Shown here: positions 1 to 6,934 of the stretch, one piece after another
How positions within the stretch are numbered: position 1 is the first letter of the stretch
Layout of the letters: every line of letters begins with the position of its first letter
Origin: Candidatus Cloacimonadota bacterium
GTDB taxonomy: Bacteria; Cloacimonadota; Cloacimonadia; Cloacimonadales; TCS61
DNA: 9,753 nucleotides
Assembly: GCA_014382915.1 (NCBI GenBank)
Contig: JACNIV010000342.1
Location: 1-9,753, forward strand
Direction of reading: 5' to 3'
Notes under the pieces: generated by a model
Seen by the model: only the letters and a program-made list of their open reading frames with translations
Database searches by the model: none
Told to the model about the DNA's origin: nothing
Position numbers and translations under genes: made by a program

Positions 1-962
1 ACCAGGAATGTCCCATAGTCGGGAGTATGATCACCAGCTATAAGGTCGAAATGAGGAACCTGGAGTATCAGATTATACCTGTTCACCGGTTGCCTCCATT
101 TGGTTTCTAATGATGAAAAATACAATTTTGATTTGAAATTTAGCCACTCATAACTACCACCTATATTCATCAGGAAATTAGCCCATTTATCGGAATCTTC
201 TTTTTCTTCAGAATCACTTGTCACATTATCCATATAGGATGTGAAAGTAGCTTTTCCACTAAGGTTAAGAGGTAATTCCAGTATTTTTTCCTTAACGTTT
301 GTAACCCAGTATTTCGATTTGATCTTGCGCCCATCGAAGTGCATGGCAGTGACATTATAGTTATGTTTACCAGGTTTAGCGTTCTTCACTTCATAAACGA
401 TCATATTGGAAAAAACCTTTGCCAGAGAAGTGACATCCTCTCCATCATAGAAAAACCTTATCGTACTGTGTTCAATCTGATCTTCTACAGCAAAGAAAGA
501 AATAGCTATCAGAATATCATTAGAGATATCGGAATAATTGTAATCCGGGGAAAGCAGAACAAAGCCACTCTGCTCTGTAATCGGTATCTCAGAGATAATT
601 CGGAAAGGATTCAATTCAGGATTTATCTGCGGTAGTTTTTCTTCGTTCCCATCATGAAGTTCAGCCATGAAATAATACTCGATACCGCTTTGAAAGCTTC
701 CTGCATCTATAATTGCAACAGAAAAAACAGGATCGGTTTCGGAACCTCTTTCCATATCAAGTTCCGAGAATGACAATGAACCGCTTTCTCTGTACAACAC
801 TTTAACATTGAAAATATTACTGAAACCGTCTCTTACCTCGAGTGTCAGATTAAGTTTCTCTCCCGGTGTAATAGATACCGGCACTTCGTGATGCAAAAGA
901 ATATCGGAAAAAAGAGATGAGAAAAACAGAACAATACCAAGTAAGATAATAGTCTTTTTCAT
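1..962 (-). CDS. Exported protein with Ig-like domains, probably leading into an outer-membrane beta-barrel (partial, 3' end outside window)
   Basis: The frame is open from its ATG at 962 to the left edge, giving the first 320 residues. A signal peptide is clear (MKKTIILLGIVLFFSSLFS, then D), so the product leaves the cytoplasm. Residues about 25-125 and 133-222 look like two Ig-like beta-sandwich domains; the second has an ISFF...IRFFYDGEDVTSLA...GKHNYNV pattern often seen in bacterial Ig-like folds. From about 230 the sequence becomes alternating polar/aromatic strands (YEWLNFKSKLYFSS) and reaches LIAGDHTPDYG, reminiscent of large barrel proteins of candidate phyla that carry a similar 'GD.YP' strand. 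AGGTGA at 967-972 gives a Shine-Dalgarno 4 bases from the ATG and contains the stop codon of the preceding FecR gene. I recognise no named family. The domains are inferred from sequence pattern; the missing C-terminus would decide on the barrel. Confidence 0.82.
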   Translation of the reverse strand, partial: MKKTIILLGIVLFFSSLFSDILLHHEVPVSITPGEKLNLTLEVRDGFSNIFNVKVLYRESGSLSFSELDMERGSETDPVFSVAIIDAGSFQSGIEYYFMAELHDGNEEKLPQINPELNPFRIISEIPITEQSGFVLLSPDYNYSDISNDILIAISFFAVEDQIEHSTIRFFYDGEDVTSLAKVFSNMIVYEVKNAKPGKHNYNVTAMHFDGRKIKSKYWVTNVKEKILELPLNLSGKATFTSYMDNVTSDSEEKEDSDKWANFLMNIGGSYEWLNFKSKLYFSSLETKWRQPVNRYNLILQVPHFDLIAGDHTPDYGTFL

Positions 963-966
963 ATCT

Positions 967-972
967 TCACCT
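967..972 (-). promoter_or_regulatory. Shine-Dalgarno AGGTGA of the barrel-like gene, overlapping the FecR stop codon
   Basis: The minus strand reads TAGGTGAAGATATG. The FecR stop codon TAG (973-971) overlaps AGGTGA, which lies 4 bases before the ATG at 962. It is the same stop-inside-ribosome-site design as at the upstream junction. Confidence 0.65.
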
Positions 973-1639
973 ATTCAAAATCTATTTTTATCGTTTTCTT
1001 CTCTCCATCATTGTTCTCAAGTTCAATCTCAAGTAAGTTGAATCCACTTTCCATCATTTCCATCTTGCTTTCTTCAATATCGCCTTCCTGGGTGGGCGAA
1101 ACCAGTATCTTGCCTTCCCCTGAAGTTTGAGCTTTCTGACCTGCCGTTACGGTTGCTTCGTTGTCATCTGCTTTATTTTTCATATGGACTTCACCTTTGA
1201 AAGTAAATAGTTCTGTTTCCCCATTTTCATCTACTATCAGGAATAATTCGGTTCCCTTCACAGAAACAACAGTAGTGGGAGTATCAATTTCAAATGTACC
1301 GGTTTTCTTAGTTACCTTTGCCCAGAGCTCTCCAAACTGCAGGTAATTATTTTTATTGAGTTTGCCATTTTCCTTCTCTGCATTGATGGTTAGGATGCTG
1401 TTGGGAAAAAGTTTCACCACAGAACTTCCATCAACAAATTTAACAGCTGCAAAAGAGTTTTCTCTACTTTCCAGTTCGTCCTTATTAACAAATTCATCTC
1501 CAGTTTGTATCTGCCTTGATGCTTCTTCACGTGTCAATTCAACATCACCTTTTACTTTTAAGGCAATTGCTACCGAATCTGCTTCTAAGGTACAAACAAT
1601 AATAACAAGTAGTAAAATAAATGATATTTTAGTTTTCAT
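971..1639 (-). CDS. Secreted stand-alone FecR-domain protein
   Basis: This 222-residue protein has an N-terminal signal peptide (MKTKISFILLLVIIVCTLEA) and a single FecR domain at about 59-155. The hallmarks are visible: VKFVDGSSVVKLFPNS at 67-81, then FGELWAKVTKKTGTFEIDTP at 102-121, then VVSVKGTELFLIVDENGET, and a closing VTAGQKAQ. A short acidic tail (about 184-222) follows. Classical FecR is an inner-membrane anti-sigma regulator. This protein has no internal membrane helix and no ECF sigma gene nearby, so a periplasmic or surface structural role is likelier than signalling. Cys16 lies in the hydrophobic stretch but the preceding residues (IIV) make a poor lipobox. The start is supported by AGGAG with a 6-base spacer, and its stop TAG overlaps the ribosome site of the next gene. 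The family call is firm; the role is unknown. Confidence 0.88.
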   Translation of the reverse strand: MKTKISFILLLVIIVCTLEADSVAIALKVKGDVELTREEASRQIQTGDEFVNKDELESRENSFAAVKFVDGSSVVKLFPNSILTINAEKENGKLNKNNYLQFGELWAKVTKKTGTFEIDTPTTVVSVKGTELFLIVDENGETELFTFKGEVHMKNKADDNEATVTAGQKAQTSGEGKILVSPTQEGDIEESKMEMMESGFNLLEIELENNDGEKKTIKIDFE

Positions 1640-1645
1640 AATTAA

Positions 1646-1650
1646 CTCCT
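1646..1650 (-). promoter_or_regulatory. Shine-Dalgarno AGGAG of the FecR gene, overlapping the upstream stop codon
   Basis: The minus strand reads TAGGAG here: the stop codon TAG (1651-1649) of the upstream secreted-protein gene provides the first bases of AGGAG, 6 bases before the FecR ATG at 1639. The arrangement suggests that ribosomes terminating on the first gene re-initiate on the second. Confidence 0.7.
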
Positions 1651-2698
1651 ATTCAACGCTTATATTTTCGATTATAAGATCACCGTTGGCGATCTGTTCA
1701 AGAATATCATTCAGTTCATCCATGGAAATAGTACTTCCCTGCCAAAAAATATTCTTAACATCATACCCGCTATTAATGAGTGCAATTAATTCTTCAAGAC
1801 CCTCGATACTCAATTGTTCAAGGAAATTTATCAATATCTGATTGTTCATATCTTCTTCCTGGTCGGTGGATATCAGGAAAGAATAGATTATACTCTTGTA
1901 ACTTCCTTCCTCTCCCACAGGTGTTAATACATCTGCCGAAACCTGCCAGGCATAAGTTCTGCCGATCATAAGATCGGGAGCATCTGTGGGATAGAGATAA
2001 CTTGTGATTGTACAGAGGTCTTCAAAATAAGGATCCAGGAGCTCGATCTCTTCTGGCGTTGTATATTCTCCATCTATTTCGAATACTTTTATGGTATATT
2101 CGATAAAATTGGAAAACCAGATAAAGTTCGGATAATTATCGGATATGGGAGCCGGACCTAATCCAATTGGATTTCCGGGAGTAATCAGTGAAATGGAGAT
2201 CGGGGACCGAATGGTTAATGTAGCAAATACTTTATTCGATACTTCATAACCTTCTTGACCTGCATGTCCGGGTTGATAGCAGGCTATTTCGAAATAGTAG
2301 TTTCCATCCGGCATTCTGCCTGTTTCTACGATCTGGTCTTCTATATCATCCAAAAACTCATCAAAATTCTGTTGTATTGAAAATCCCAGTGGATTTGTGT
2401 TTATGATTTCCTGATTTGTAAGTGGTGGTGGAAACTCTCCAGAAATATCTGGATTTAGTGTAGCATAAGCTGAATATTCATACCATTGCATTGTAGCGTG
2501 GATGACAAAGTCAACAGGATCACCGGAAAAAGTAACTGTGAAAATATTAGGTTGATTTCCAGAATCTTCCGGGTTAAAATATGCCGGGTAAAGAATGTTG
2601 TAAGTTCTCGTTGTTGGATTAACATCGATAGTAATTGGATATTGAGCATGCAGGAATGCTACAAGAATTAAAAAAATTAATAGAAATACTTTTTTCAT
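1649..2698 (-). CDS. Secreted protein of unknown function with Fn3/Ig-like regions
   Basis: I do not recognise a named family. The 349-residue product starts with a signal peptide (MKKVFLLIFLILVAFLHA, then QYPITIDV). The N-terminal part (about 20-165) is strand-rich and ends in a GNYYFEIACYQPG stretch. The middle (about 168-280) resembles a fibronectin III-like fold, with ISLITPGNPIG, YPNFIWFS, YTIKVFEI and GRTYAWQVSA in the order seen in 'P.F.W...Y...V' modules of exported FCB-group proteins. The last 65 or so residues are acidic and probably helical (MNNQILINFLEQLSIEGLEE). There is no sorting domain. I start it at the ATG at 2698, not the in-frame ATG at 2704, because the Shine-Dalgarno abuts the latter. 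It lies 15 bases after ddl, and its stop TAG is inside the ribosome site of the FecR gene, so the two should be co-translated. A periplasmic or surface partner of the FecR and barrel proteins is an inference. Confidence 0.78.
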   Translation of the reverse strand: MKKVFLLIFLILVAFLHAQYPITIDVNPTTRTYNILYPAYFNPEDSGNQPNIFTVTFSGDPVDFVIHATMQWYEYSAYATLNPDISGEFPPPLTNQEIINTNPLGFSIQQNFDEFLDDIEDQIVETGRMPDGNYYFEIACYQPGHAGQEGYEVSNKVFATLTIRSPISISLITPGNPIGLGPAPISDNYPNFIWFSNFIEYTIKVFEIDGEYTTPEEIELLDPYFEDLCTITSYLYPTDAPDLMIGRTYAWQVSADVLTPVGEEGSYKSIIYSFLISTDQEEDMNNQILINFLEQLSIEGLEELIALINSGYDVKNIFWQGSTISMDELNDILEQIANGDLIIENISVE

Positions 2699-2704
2699 AA
2701 TCAT

Positions 2705-2710
2705 CTCCTT
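2705..2710 (-). promoter_or_regulatory. Shine-Dalgarno AAGGAG that decides the start of the secreted protein
   Basis: On the minus strand AAGGAG is followed directly by ATGATTATG. The first ATG (2704-2702) touches the Shine-Dalgarno with no spacer and is unlikely to be used. The second (2698-2696) is 6 bases away, the same spacing as in the FecR gene, and opens directly into a typical MKK signal peptide. Confidence 0.75.
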
Positions 2711-2713
2711 TAT

Positions 2714-3643
2714 TTATTTTGTTTGTGAAAATTCAATTATTTTTTCCAATAGTTCTCCGAAACTAAGTCCTGTTTCTTTAGCAGCCATTGGCGTTAAACT
2801 GAGTGCAGTCATGCCGGGAAGTGTATTGACTTCCAGAAAATAAAAATCCTTACCATCATATCTGAAATCGACTCTTGCATAAGCCTTGCAGCCGAATAGT
2901 TTAAAAATTTCCTGGGCTTGCCGCTGTATTTTCGATGATTCCTGCTCAGTTAATTTAGCAGGAACTTCATAAATAGTATGTCCTTTTGTGTATTTATTCG
3001 CATAGTCATACCATCCGTTCTTGGGTTTTATTTCCACAACGGGTAGTGCTTTTTCACCTAAGATAGCAACGGTTAATTCCCTTCCTTTAATAAATTGTTC
3101 CAATAGCACTTTATCACTGTATTTAAAAGCTTTCGAGGTTGCCTGCTTCAATTCATCTGCTTTTGCAATAATCGAAATTCCTACGGACGAACCAGAATCA
3201 TTAGGTTTAACCACCATGGGAAAGCCTATTTTTTTTATGATCATATCTGAATCGATAACATAATCTTTATAAAGTAGATATCGCATTGGAATAGAAATAC
3301 CGATATATTTTACCAGCACACCGGAAATATACTTATCCATTGAAATAGCGCTTGCTCTATAAGCAGAGCCTGTAAAGGGAATTTTCTCCAGAGATAATAG
3401 AGATTGTATCCTGCCATCTTCCCCTTCGGCTCCATGAAGTCCGTTAAACACGATGAATGGGTTGAATTCTCGAATTGCTTTTATCATTTCAGAATAAGTT
3501 TTATAATTGCTGGGATCGATTAGTTTTATTTCATACTTTCTGGATTCTAATGCTGACGCTACTTCATTTGACGTTGTTTTGGAAACTTCAGCTTCTTCCG
3601 AAAATCCACCGGTAAGAATAATAATTCTTCTATTTTTTCCCAT
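2714..3643 (-). CDS. ddl: D-alanine--D-alanine ligase
   Basis: This ATP-grasp enzyme joins two D-alanines with ATP in the cytoplasm to make the dipeptide end of the peptidoglycan stem. Its 309 residues match the usual length (E. coli DdlB has 306). The expected landmarks are present in order: GGFSEEAEVS (12-21, with Glu17 equivalent to DdlB Glu15), GLHGAEGEDG (68-77), SMDK, VVKPNDSGSSVGIS (144-157, with Ser152), WYDYANKYTKG (211-221), ARVDF (256-260, with Arg257 and Asp259), and FLEVNTLPGMT (269-279, with metal-binding Glu271 and Asn273). Tyr218 matches the DdlB tyrosine associated with D-Ala rather than D-lactate as second substrate, so ordinary vancomycin-sensitive stems are expected. It lies 32 bases after aroA and 15 bases before the secreted-protein gene. 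No strong Shine-Dalgarno precedes the ATG at 3643, so translation may depend on read-through from aroA. Confidence 0.95.
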   Translation of the reverse strand: MGKNRRIIILTGGFSEEAEVSKTTSNEVASALESRKYEIKLIDPSNYKTYSEMIKAIREFNPFIVFNGLHGAEGEDGRIQSLLSLEKIPFTGSAYRASAISMDKYISGVLVKYIGISIPMRYLLYKDYVIDSDMIIKKIGFPMVVKPNDSGSSVGISIIAKADELKQATSKAFKYSDKVLLEQFIKGRELTVAILGEKALPVVEIKPKNGWYDYANKYTKGHTIYEVPAKLTEQESSKIQRQAQEIFKLFGCKAYARVDFRYDGKDFYFLEVNTLPGMTALSLTPMAAKETGLSFGELLEKIIEFSQTK

Positions 3644-3675
3644 GGGGTATTAACTCTTCATCAAACGGATTAATG

Positions 3676-4923
3676 TCAAGAATAATTACAAATTCGATTA
3701 AAATCATCTAAGAAACCCGCATACGATTTTGTAACTATTTCCTTGTTATTGATACCTATATACGGGAAAATTGCTTTCAAAATGTGAAACGCCATTACCA
3801 GGCGATGATCGTGGTGTGCATCAAGTTCTACGGATGCAGGTTGGCGGCAGAGAGGGTGAATTATCAAGCTTTCATCTGTAAACTCAGTATTAGCCCCGAT
3901 ACGTGAAAGTTCACTCATCAAAGCTGAGATCCTGTTGGATTCTTTATATTGCAGATGGGTTATATTTCGAAGTTGTGAAGGAGAATTGGCGAATAGAGCT
4001 AAAACAGCAAGAGTCGGCACAAGGTCAGGGATATCTTTCATCTCTACATCGATACTCTTTAACGAACCACGTGAAATGCATACAGATTTTGAAGACCTGT
4101 TCACGCTTGCACCCATTTTCTCCAGGATGGATAAAAACTGAAAATCGGGTTGCAATGATTTACCGGAAATGCATCTCGTACAAACTTCTCTTTTACTAAG
4201 TGCTCCCAATGCCCAGAAATAGCCGGCGGAAGAAAAATCCGGTTCGATTTCATAATTACCGGGATTTGCATATTCCTGCCCAGATTCTATGATAATTTTA
4301 TTTTTAGTAAATTTGCATTTTACTCCAAAATCACGCATTATAACTGCTGTCATTTCAATGTAAGATCGTGAGACTATCCTTCCAATAAGATTTATTATAA
4401 GTCTTGAATTGTAAGCTGGAGCAATAAGCATCAAGGCGCTTATAAATTGGCTGCTGATATCTGCCTGCAGATCGATCTCTCCCCCGTTTAATTGTTTCCC
4501 AATTATTCGAATAGGAAAACCTGCATATTCGATATCTGCTCCCAGGGTTTGCAATATATCAATCAGTGGTAAAATGGGTCTTTTTTCTAATTGAGCGGAT
4601 ACCTTAATTGAACTATGGGTGTCCTGTAAAACGGCTAATCTTGCCAATAGAAAACGAAATGCAGTTCCTGAATCCTTTATATTTATTTGTATTTTATTGG
4701 TAACAGGTACATTTGGAATTATGGTAAATGAGTTTCCCTGCCATTCGAACTTGGTGCCAAGCGGTTTTAAATTATCTATCAAAGTATAAATATCGTTGCA
4801 TTTAGAGTTATTCAATACTTTCAGCGGTTTACTTAAAAAAGTAGATATAATAAGTACCCTGGCCAATATGGATTTTGAACCTTCAAGTTCTACATAACCT
4901 TCACAATTTAGTCTGCATTCCAT
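3676..4923 (-). CDS. aroA: 3-phosphoshikimate 1-carboxyvinyltransferase (EPSP synthase)
   Basis: This is the sixth step of the shikimate pathway: transfer of the enolpyruvyl group of PEP to shikimate-3-phosphate in the cytoplasm. The protein has 415 residues (E. coli AroA 427) and shows the two-domain family pattern with almost all active-site residues: GSKS (15-18, Lys17) with Arg22, GTAFR (86-90), KRPI with Arg115 in the PEP site, ISSQF (156-160) in the shikimate phosphate site, Ser185 and Tyr188, IPD (298-300) with catalytic Asp300, YKESNR (326-331) with Glu328 and Arg331, DHR (372-374), and Lys399. One departure is Asp84 where E. coli has Asn94 in its NAGTA motif. The N-terminus is short but begins in register with the family, and AGGAAA lies about 9 bases before the ATG. 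As first gene of the minus-strand run it probably carries the operon promoter. MurA, the related UDP-GlcNAc enzyme, is excluded by the DHR and SSQ motifs. Confidence 0.94.
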   Translation of the reverse strand: MECRLNCEGYVELEGSKSILARVLIISTFLSKPLKVLNNSKCNDIYTLIDNLKPLGTKFEWQGNSFTIIPNVPVTNKIQINIKDSGTAFRFLLARLAVLQDTHSSIKVSAQLEKRPILPLIDILQTLGADIEYAGFPIRIIGKQLNGGEIDLQADISSQFISALMLIAPAYNSRLIINLIGRIVSRSYIEMTAVIMRDFGVKCKFTKNKIIIESGQEYANPGNYEIEPDFSSAGYFWALGALSKREVCTRCISGKSLQPDFQFLSILEKMGASVNRSSKSVCISRGSLKSIDVEMKDIPDLVPTLAVLALFANSPSQLRNITHLQYKESNRISALMSELSRIGANTEFTDESLIIHPLCRQPASVELDAHHDHRLVMAFHILKAIFPYIGINNKEIVTKSYAGFLDDFNRICNYS

Positions 4924-5043
4924 AACTTTATTTCCTGCGGGTTATTTTCCATATTCAAATTCAGCTCGTCAATAAACAAATTTTTATTTTGACAATAAAC
5001 ACTCAAAATCATTTGTTTCTCATTATTTTATAGAGGTAAAAAT
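4924..5043. promoter_or_regulatory. Divergent intergenic region between aroA and the ABC transporter operon
   Basis: These 120 bases must hold the start signals of both operons. On the plus strand TTGACA (4989-4994) is a perfect -35-like hexamer, but the sequence 17 bases on (TTTGTT) is a poor -10. On the minus strand TTGACG (4972-4967) is followed after 17 bases by GAAAAT (4949-4944), also weak. FCB-group sigma factors may use other consensus sequences, so I name no exact promoter. GAGGT at 5033-5037, 6 bases before the ATG at 5044, is a good ribosome site. Confidence 0.45.
4974..5018. repeat. Nested AT-rich inverted repeat in the divergent intergenic region
   Basis: AAACAAAT (4974-4981) pairs with ATTTGTTT (5011-5018), and inside it ATTTTG (4986-4991) pairs with CAAAAT (5004-5009). 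The arms are joined by an unequal internal bulge (4 versus 1 bases) and a 12-base loop. The structure covers the TTGACA hexamer. It could be an operator for a dimeric regulator or a leader hairpin; its AT-richness makes chance possible. Confidence 0.45.
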
Positions 5044-5727
5044 ATGGCATCATTAATTGAGGTTAATGATTTAACTAAAGAGTATAAAATGGGAAAGATT
5101 ACTGTTCCTGCTTTAAACGGTGTAGACATCGAAATAAACGAAGGTGAATTTGTAGCTATCATGGGACCTTCAGGTTCGGGAAAATCTACCTTGATGCATA
5201 TTCTGGGCTGTCTGGATACAGCCACCCAGGGCGAATATATTTTGAATAGAGAAAAGGTAAGTCATATAAAGAAGAAGAAGCTGGCATCTATCAGAAACCA
5301 ACGGATAGGTTTTGTTTTTCAAACATTCAATCTTCTTCCCCATCTTAATGTTCAGAAAAATGTTGAACTTCCCCTGATGTATGCCGGTTATAGCAAAAAA
5401 AAGCGAACCAAACTGGCCAAAAAAGTCATTGCCGAAGTGGGCTTGACCGATAGATGTAAACATAAACCCTCCGAACTTTCCGGTGGTCAGCGCCAGCGTG
5501 TAGCTATAGCCAGAGCTATCGTGAACAATCCTTCCATTATCCTGGCCGATGAACCTACAGGAAATCTCGATACTAATTCGGGAGGTGATATTCTTACTAT
5601 TTTCTCTGAACTTAACCTGAAAGGGCATACTGTGATAATCGTAACCCACGACGCTGCGGTGGCAAAAAGGGCAAATAGAGTTATCCATATTGTGGATGGT
5701 CTGATAGAAAATGGCGATATCTCTTAA
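5044..5727 (+). CDS. ABC transporter ATP-binding protein, MacB/LolD type
   Basis: This is the 227-residue cytoplasmic nucleotide-binding subunit of an ABC transporter that works with an FtsX-type permease. All motifs are intact: Walker A GPSGSGKST (41-49), Q-loop Gln93 in FVFQTFNLLPHLN, signature LSGGQRQRVAIARA (145-158), Walker B IILADEP (165-171), D-loop GNLD (173-176) and H-loop THD (201-203). The sequence around the Walker A (GEFVAIMGPSGSGKSTLMHI) and Q-loop is typical of the MacB/LolD/FtsE group rather than importers. The start is well placed, 6 bases after GAGGT. Its last 17 bases overlap the permease gene, which makes that the obvious partner. Such pairs transport or mechanically work on lipoproteins, peptides or envelope enzymes; the substrate cannot be told from sequence. 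Confidence 0.94.
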   Translation: MASLIEVNDLTKEYKMGKITVPALNGVDIEINEGEFVAIMGPSGSGKSTLMHILGCLDTATQGEYILNREKVSHIKKKKLASIRNQRIGFVFQTFNLLPHLNVQKNVELPLMYAGYSKKKRTKLAKKVIAEVGLTDRCKHKPSELSGGQRQRVAIARAIVNNPSIILADEPTGNLDTNSGGDILTIFSELNLKGHTVIIVTHDAAVAKRANRVIHIVDGLIENGDIS

Positions 5728-6934
5728 AGAAAGTATTTACTTTGGTTTTTCCGATTTCTGGTCTCGAAAGGTTAGAAGCCTTGTCACTATTATAGGAATA
5801 ATTCTGGGAACCATGTCTATTATCGTTGTACTATCACTTGTTAATGGTATTAATAAACAGACCCTGCAATGGATGATGGAACGTGGTGGTCTCAGTAAAA
5901 TAACTGTCCGTAGAAATTGGCGATACGACAACCCGAACAATGCCAGAACCTATTTCACCTGGAAAGAGATCAAATTTATACGCTCCCTGGTTCCGGAAGC
6001 CAAATATATGAACCCGCAAAAAAATTACTGGCTGCGGCACAGTTATGAAGATAAGGAATATAACTGCTCCATCAATGGTGTATTACCCGACTTCACCAAG
6101 ATCGAAGAGTGGGATACGGAAAATGGCCGCTTTATCAGTGAATTTGATGTAAACCAATCTAACGATGTGATAGTTATCGGAACCATGGTAAAAGAAGAAC
6201 TTTTTGGAAACAAAAATCCACTCGGGCAATTTATCACGGTTCATGGTAGGCGGTTACAGGTTATAGGCATAATGAAGCATCGCTATATGAAAGGTAACAA
6301 TATTGGCAATGAAAATGCTCTTAGTTATCTTAACCGTAGAACCTTTATCCCCCTTAGTACAATGATCCACAAAGGTACTGGAGATGACAACATTTCCACC
6401 TTAGCCTTGAAAGCTCATGATGCCGAAAGTGCTCCTGAATTAAGAAAAAAGCTGGAAGCGATAATCCTTAACCTGCGGCATGGTGAACCCGTGTTCATGA
6501 TCGAATCCGCACAGGAAGAAGCAGAGGAAATGGCACAAAGCCAGAAAACATTCCAGATCATATTTTTTATTATCAGCATTATTTCTCTACTGGTGGGAGG
6601 TATTGTGATAGCCAATATCATGCTGGCTTCCATACAGGAAAGAACACGCGAAATCGGTATCAGGTTGACGGTGGGCGCACGTAGAAGAGATATTTTTATC
6701 CAGTTCCTGGTGCAAACAGTTCTGATAACTTTTATTGGCGGAATACTGGGTACCCTGGTGGGATTATCCATTCTGGAAATGGTGAGCGGATACCTTGAAA
6801 TAAAGTTAATTGCTGAACTCAGCATGGTACTAATAGCATTAACTGTATCGGTGGGAATAGGTTTACTTGCCGGTATTATTCCTGCCATTATGGCAAGCAA
6901 ATTAAATCCTGTAGAGGCTTTGAGATATGAATAA
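5711..6934 (+). CDS. ABC transporter permease, MacB/FtsX family
   Basis: The 407-residue inner-membrane permease has the MacB layout: one helix near the N-terminus (about 22-44, within VRSLVTIIGIILGTMSIIVV), a large extracytoplasmic MacB-type core (about 48-280), then three helices (about 282-306, 329-355 and 371-395). ERTREIGIRLTVGARRRDI (310-328) is the conserved cytoplasmic loop that contacts the ATPase, and the C-terminus NPVEALRYE is typical of FtsX-like permeases. The start overlaps the ATPase gene by 17 bases in another frame, with no strong own ribosome site, so translational coupling is likely. No membrane-fusion partner (MacA-like) is encoded in this operon, so a complete MacAB-TolC drug or toxin exporter is not shown. 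A LolCDE-like or mechanotransmission role is equally possible. Confidence 0.92.
   Translation: MAISLKESIYFGFSDFWSRKVRSLVTIIGIILGTMSIIVVLSLVNGINKQTLQWMMERGGLSKITVRRNWRYDNPNNARTYFTWKEIKFIRSLVPEAKYMNPQKNYWLRHSYEDKEYNCSINGVLPDFTKIEEWDTENGRFISEFDVNQSNDVIVIGTMVKEELFGNKNPLGQFITVHGRRLQVIGIMKHRYMKGNNIGNENALSYLNRRTFIPLSTMIHKGTGDDNISTLALKAHDAESAPELRKKLEAIILNLRHGEPVFMIESAQEEAEEMAQSQKTFQIIFFIISIISLLVGGIVIANIMLASIQERTREIGIRLTVGARRRDIFIQFLVQTVLITFIGGILGTLVGLSILEMVSGYLEIKLIAELSMVLIALTVSVGIGLLAGIIPAIMASKLNPVEALRYE

Noticed and set aside
339..635. Plus-strand open frame of 98 codons inside the Ig/barrel-like gene
   Set aside because: The opposite strand carries a continuous 320-residue frame with signal peptide and Ig-like pattern; this one has no family features or ribosome site.
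971..1639. Lipoprotein reading of the FecR protein through Cys16
   Set aside because: The residues before Cys16 (IIV) do not fit a lipobox, and a better signal peptidase I site (LEA then DS) follows four residues later.
2702..2704. ATG at 2704 as start of the secreted protein
   Set aside because: It directly abuts the AAGGAG ribosome site with no spacer; the ATG at 2698 has a 6-base spacer and opens into a standard MKK signal peptide.
5170..5688. Minus-strand open frame of 172 codons inside the ABC ATPase gene
   Set aside because: It is a shadow of a strongly conserved ATPase with all motifs intact on the plus strand.
5044..6934. Complete MacAB-type drug exporter
   Set aside because: No membrane-fusion (MacA-like) or TolC-like gene is present in the operon, so only an ATPase-permease pair can be claimed.
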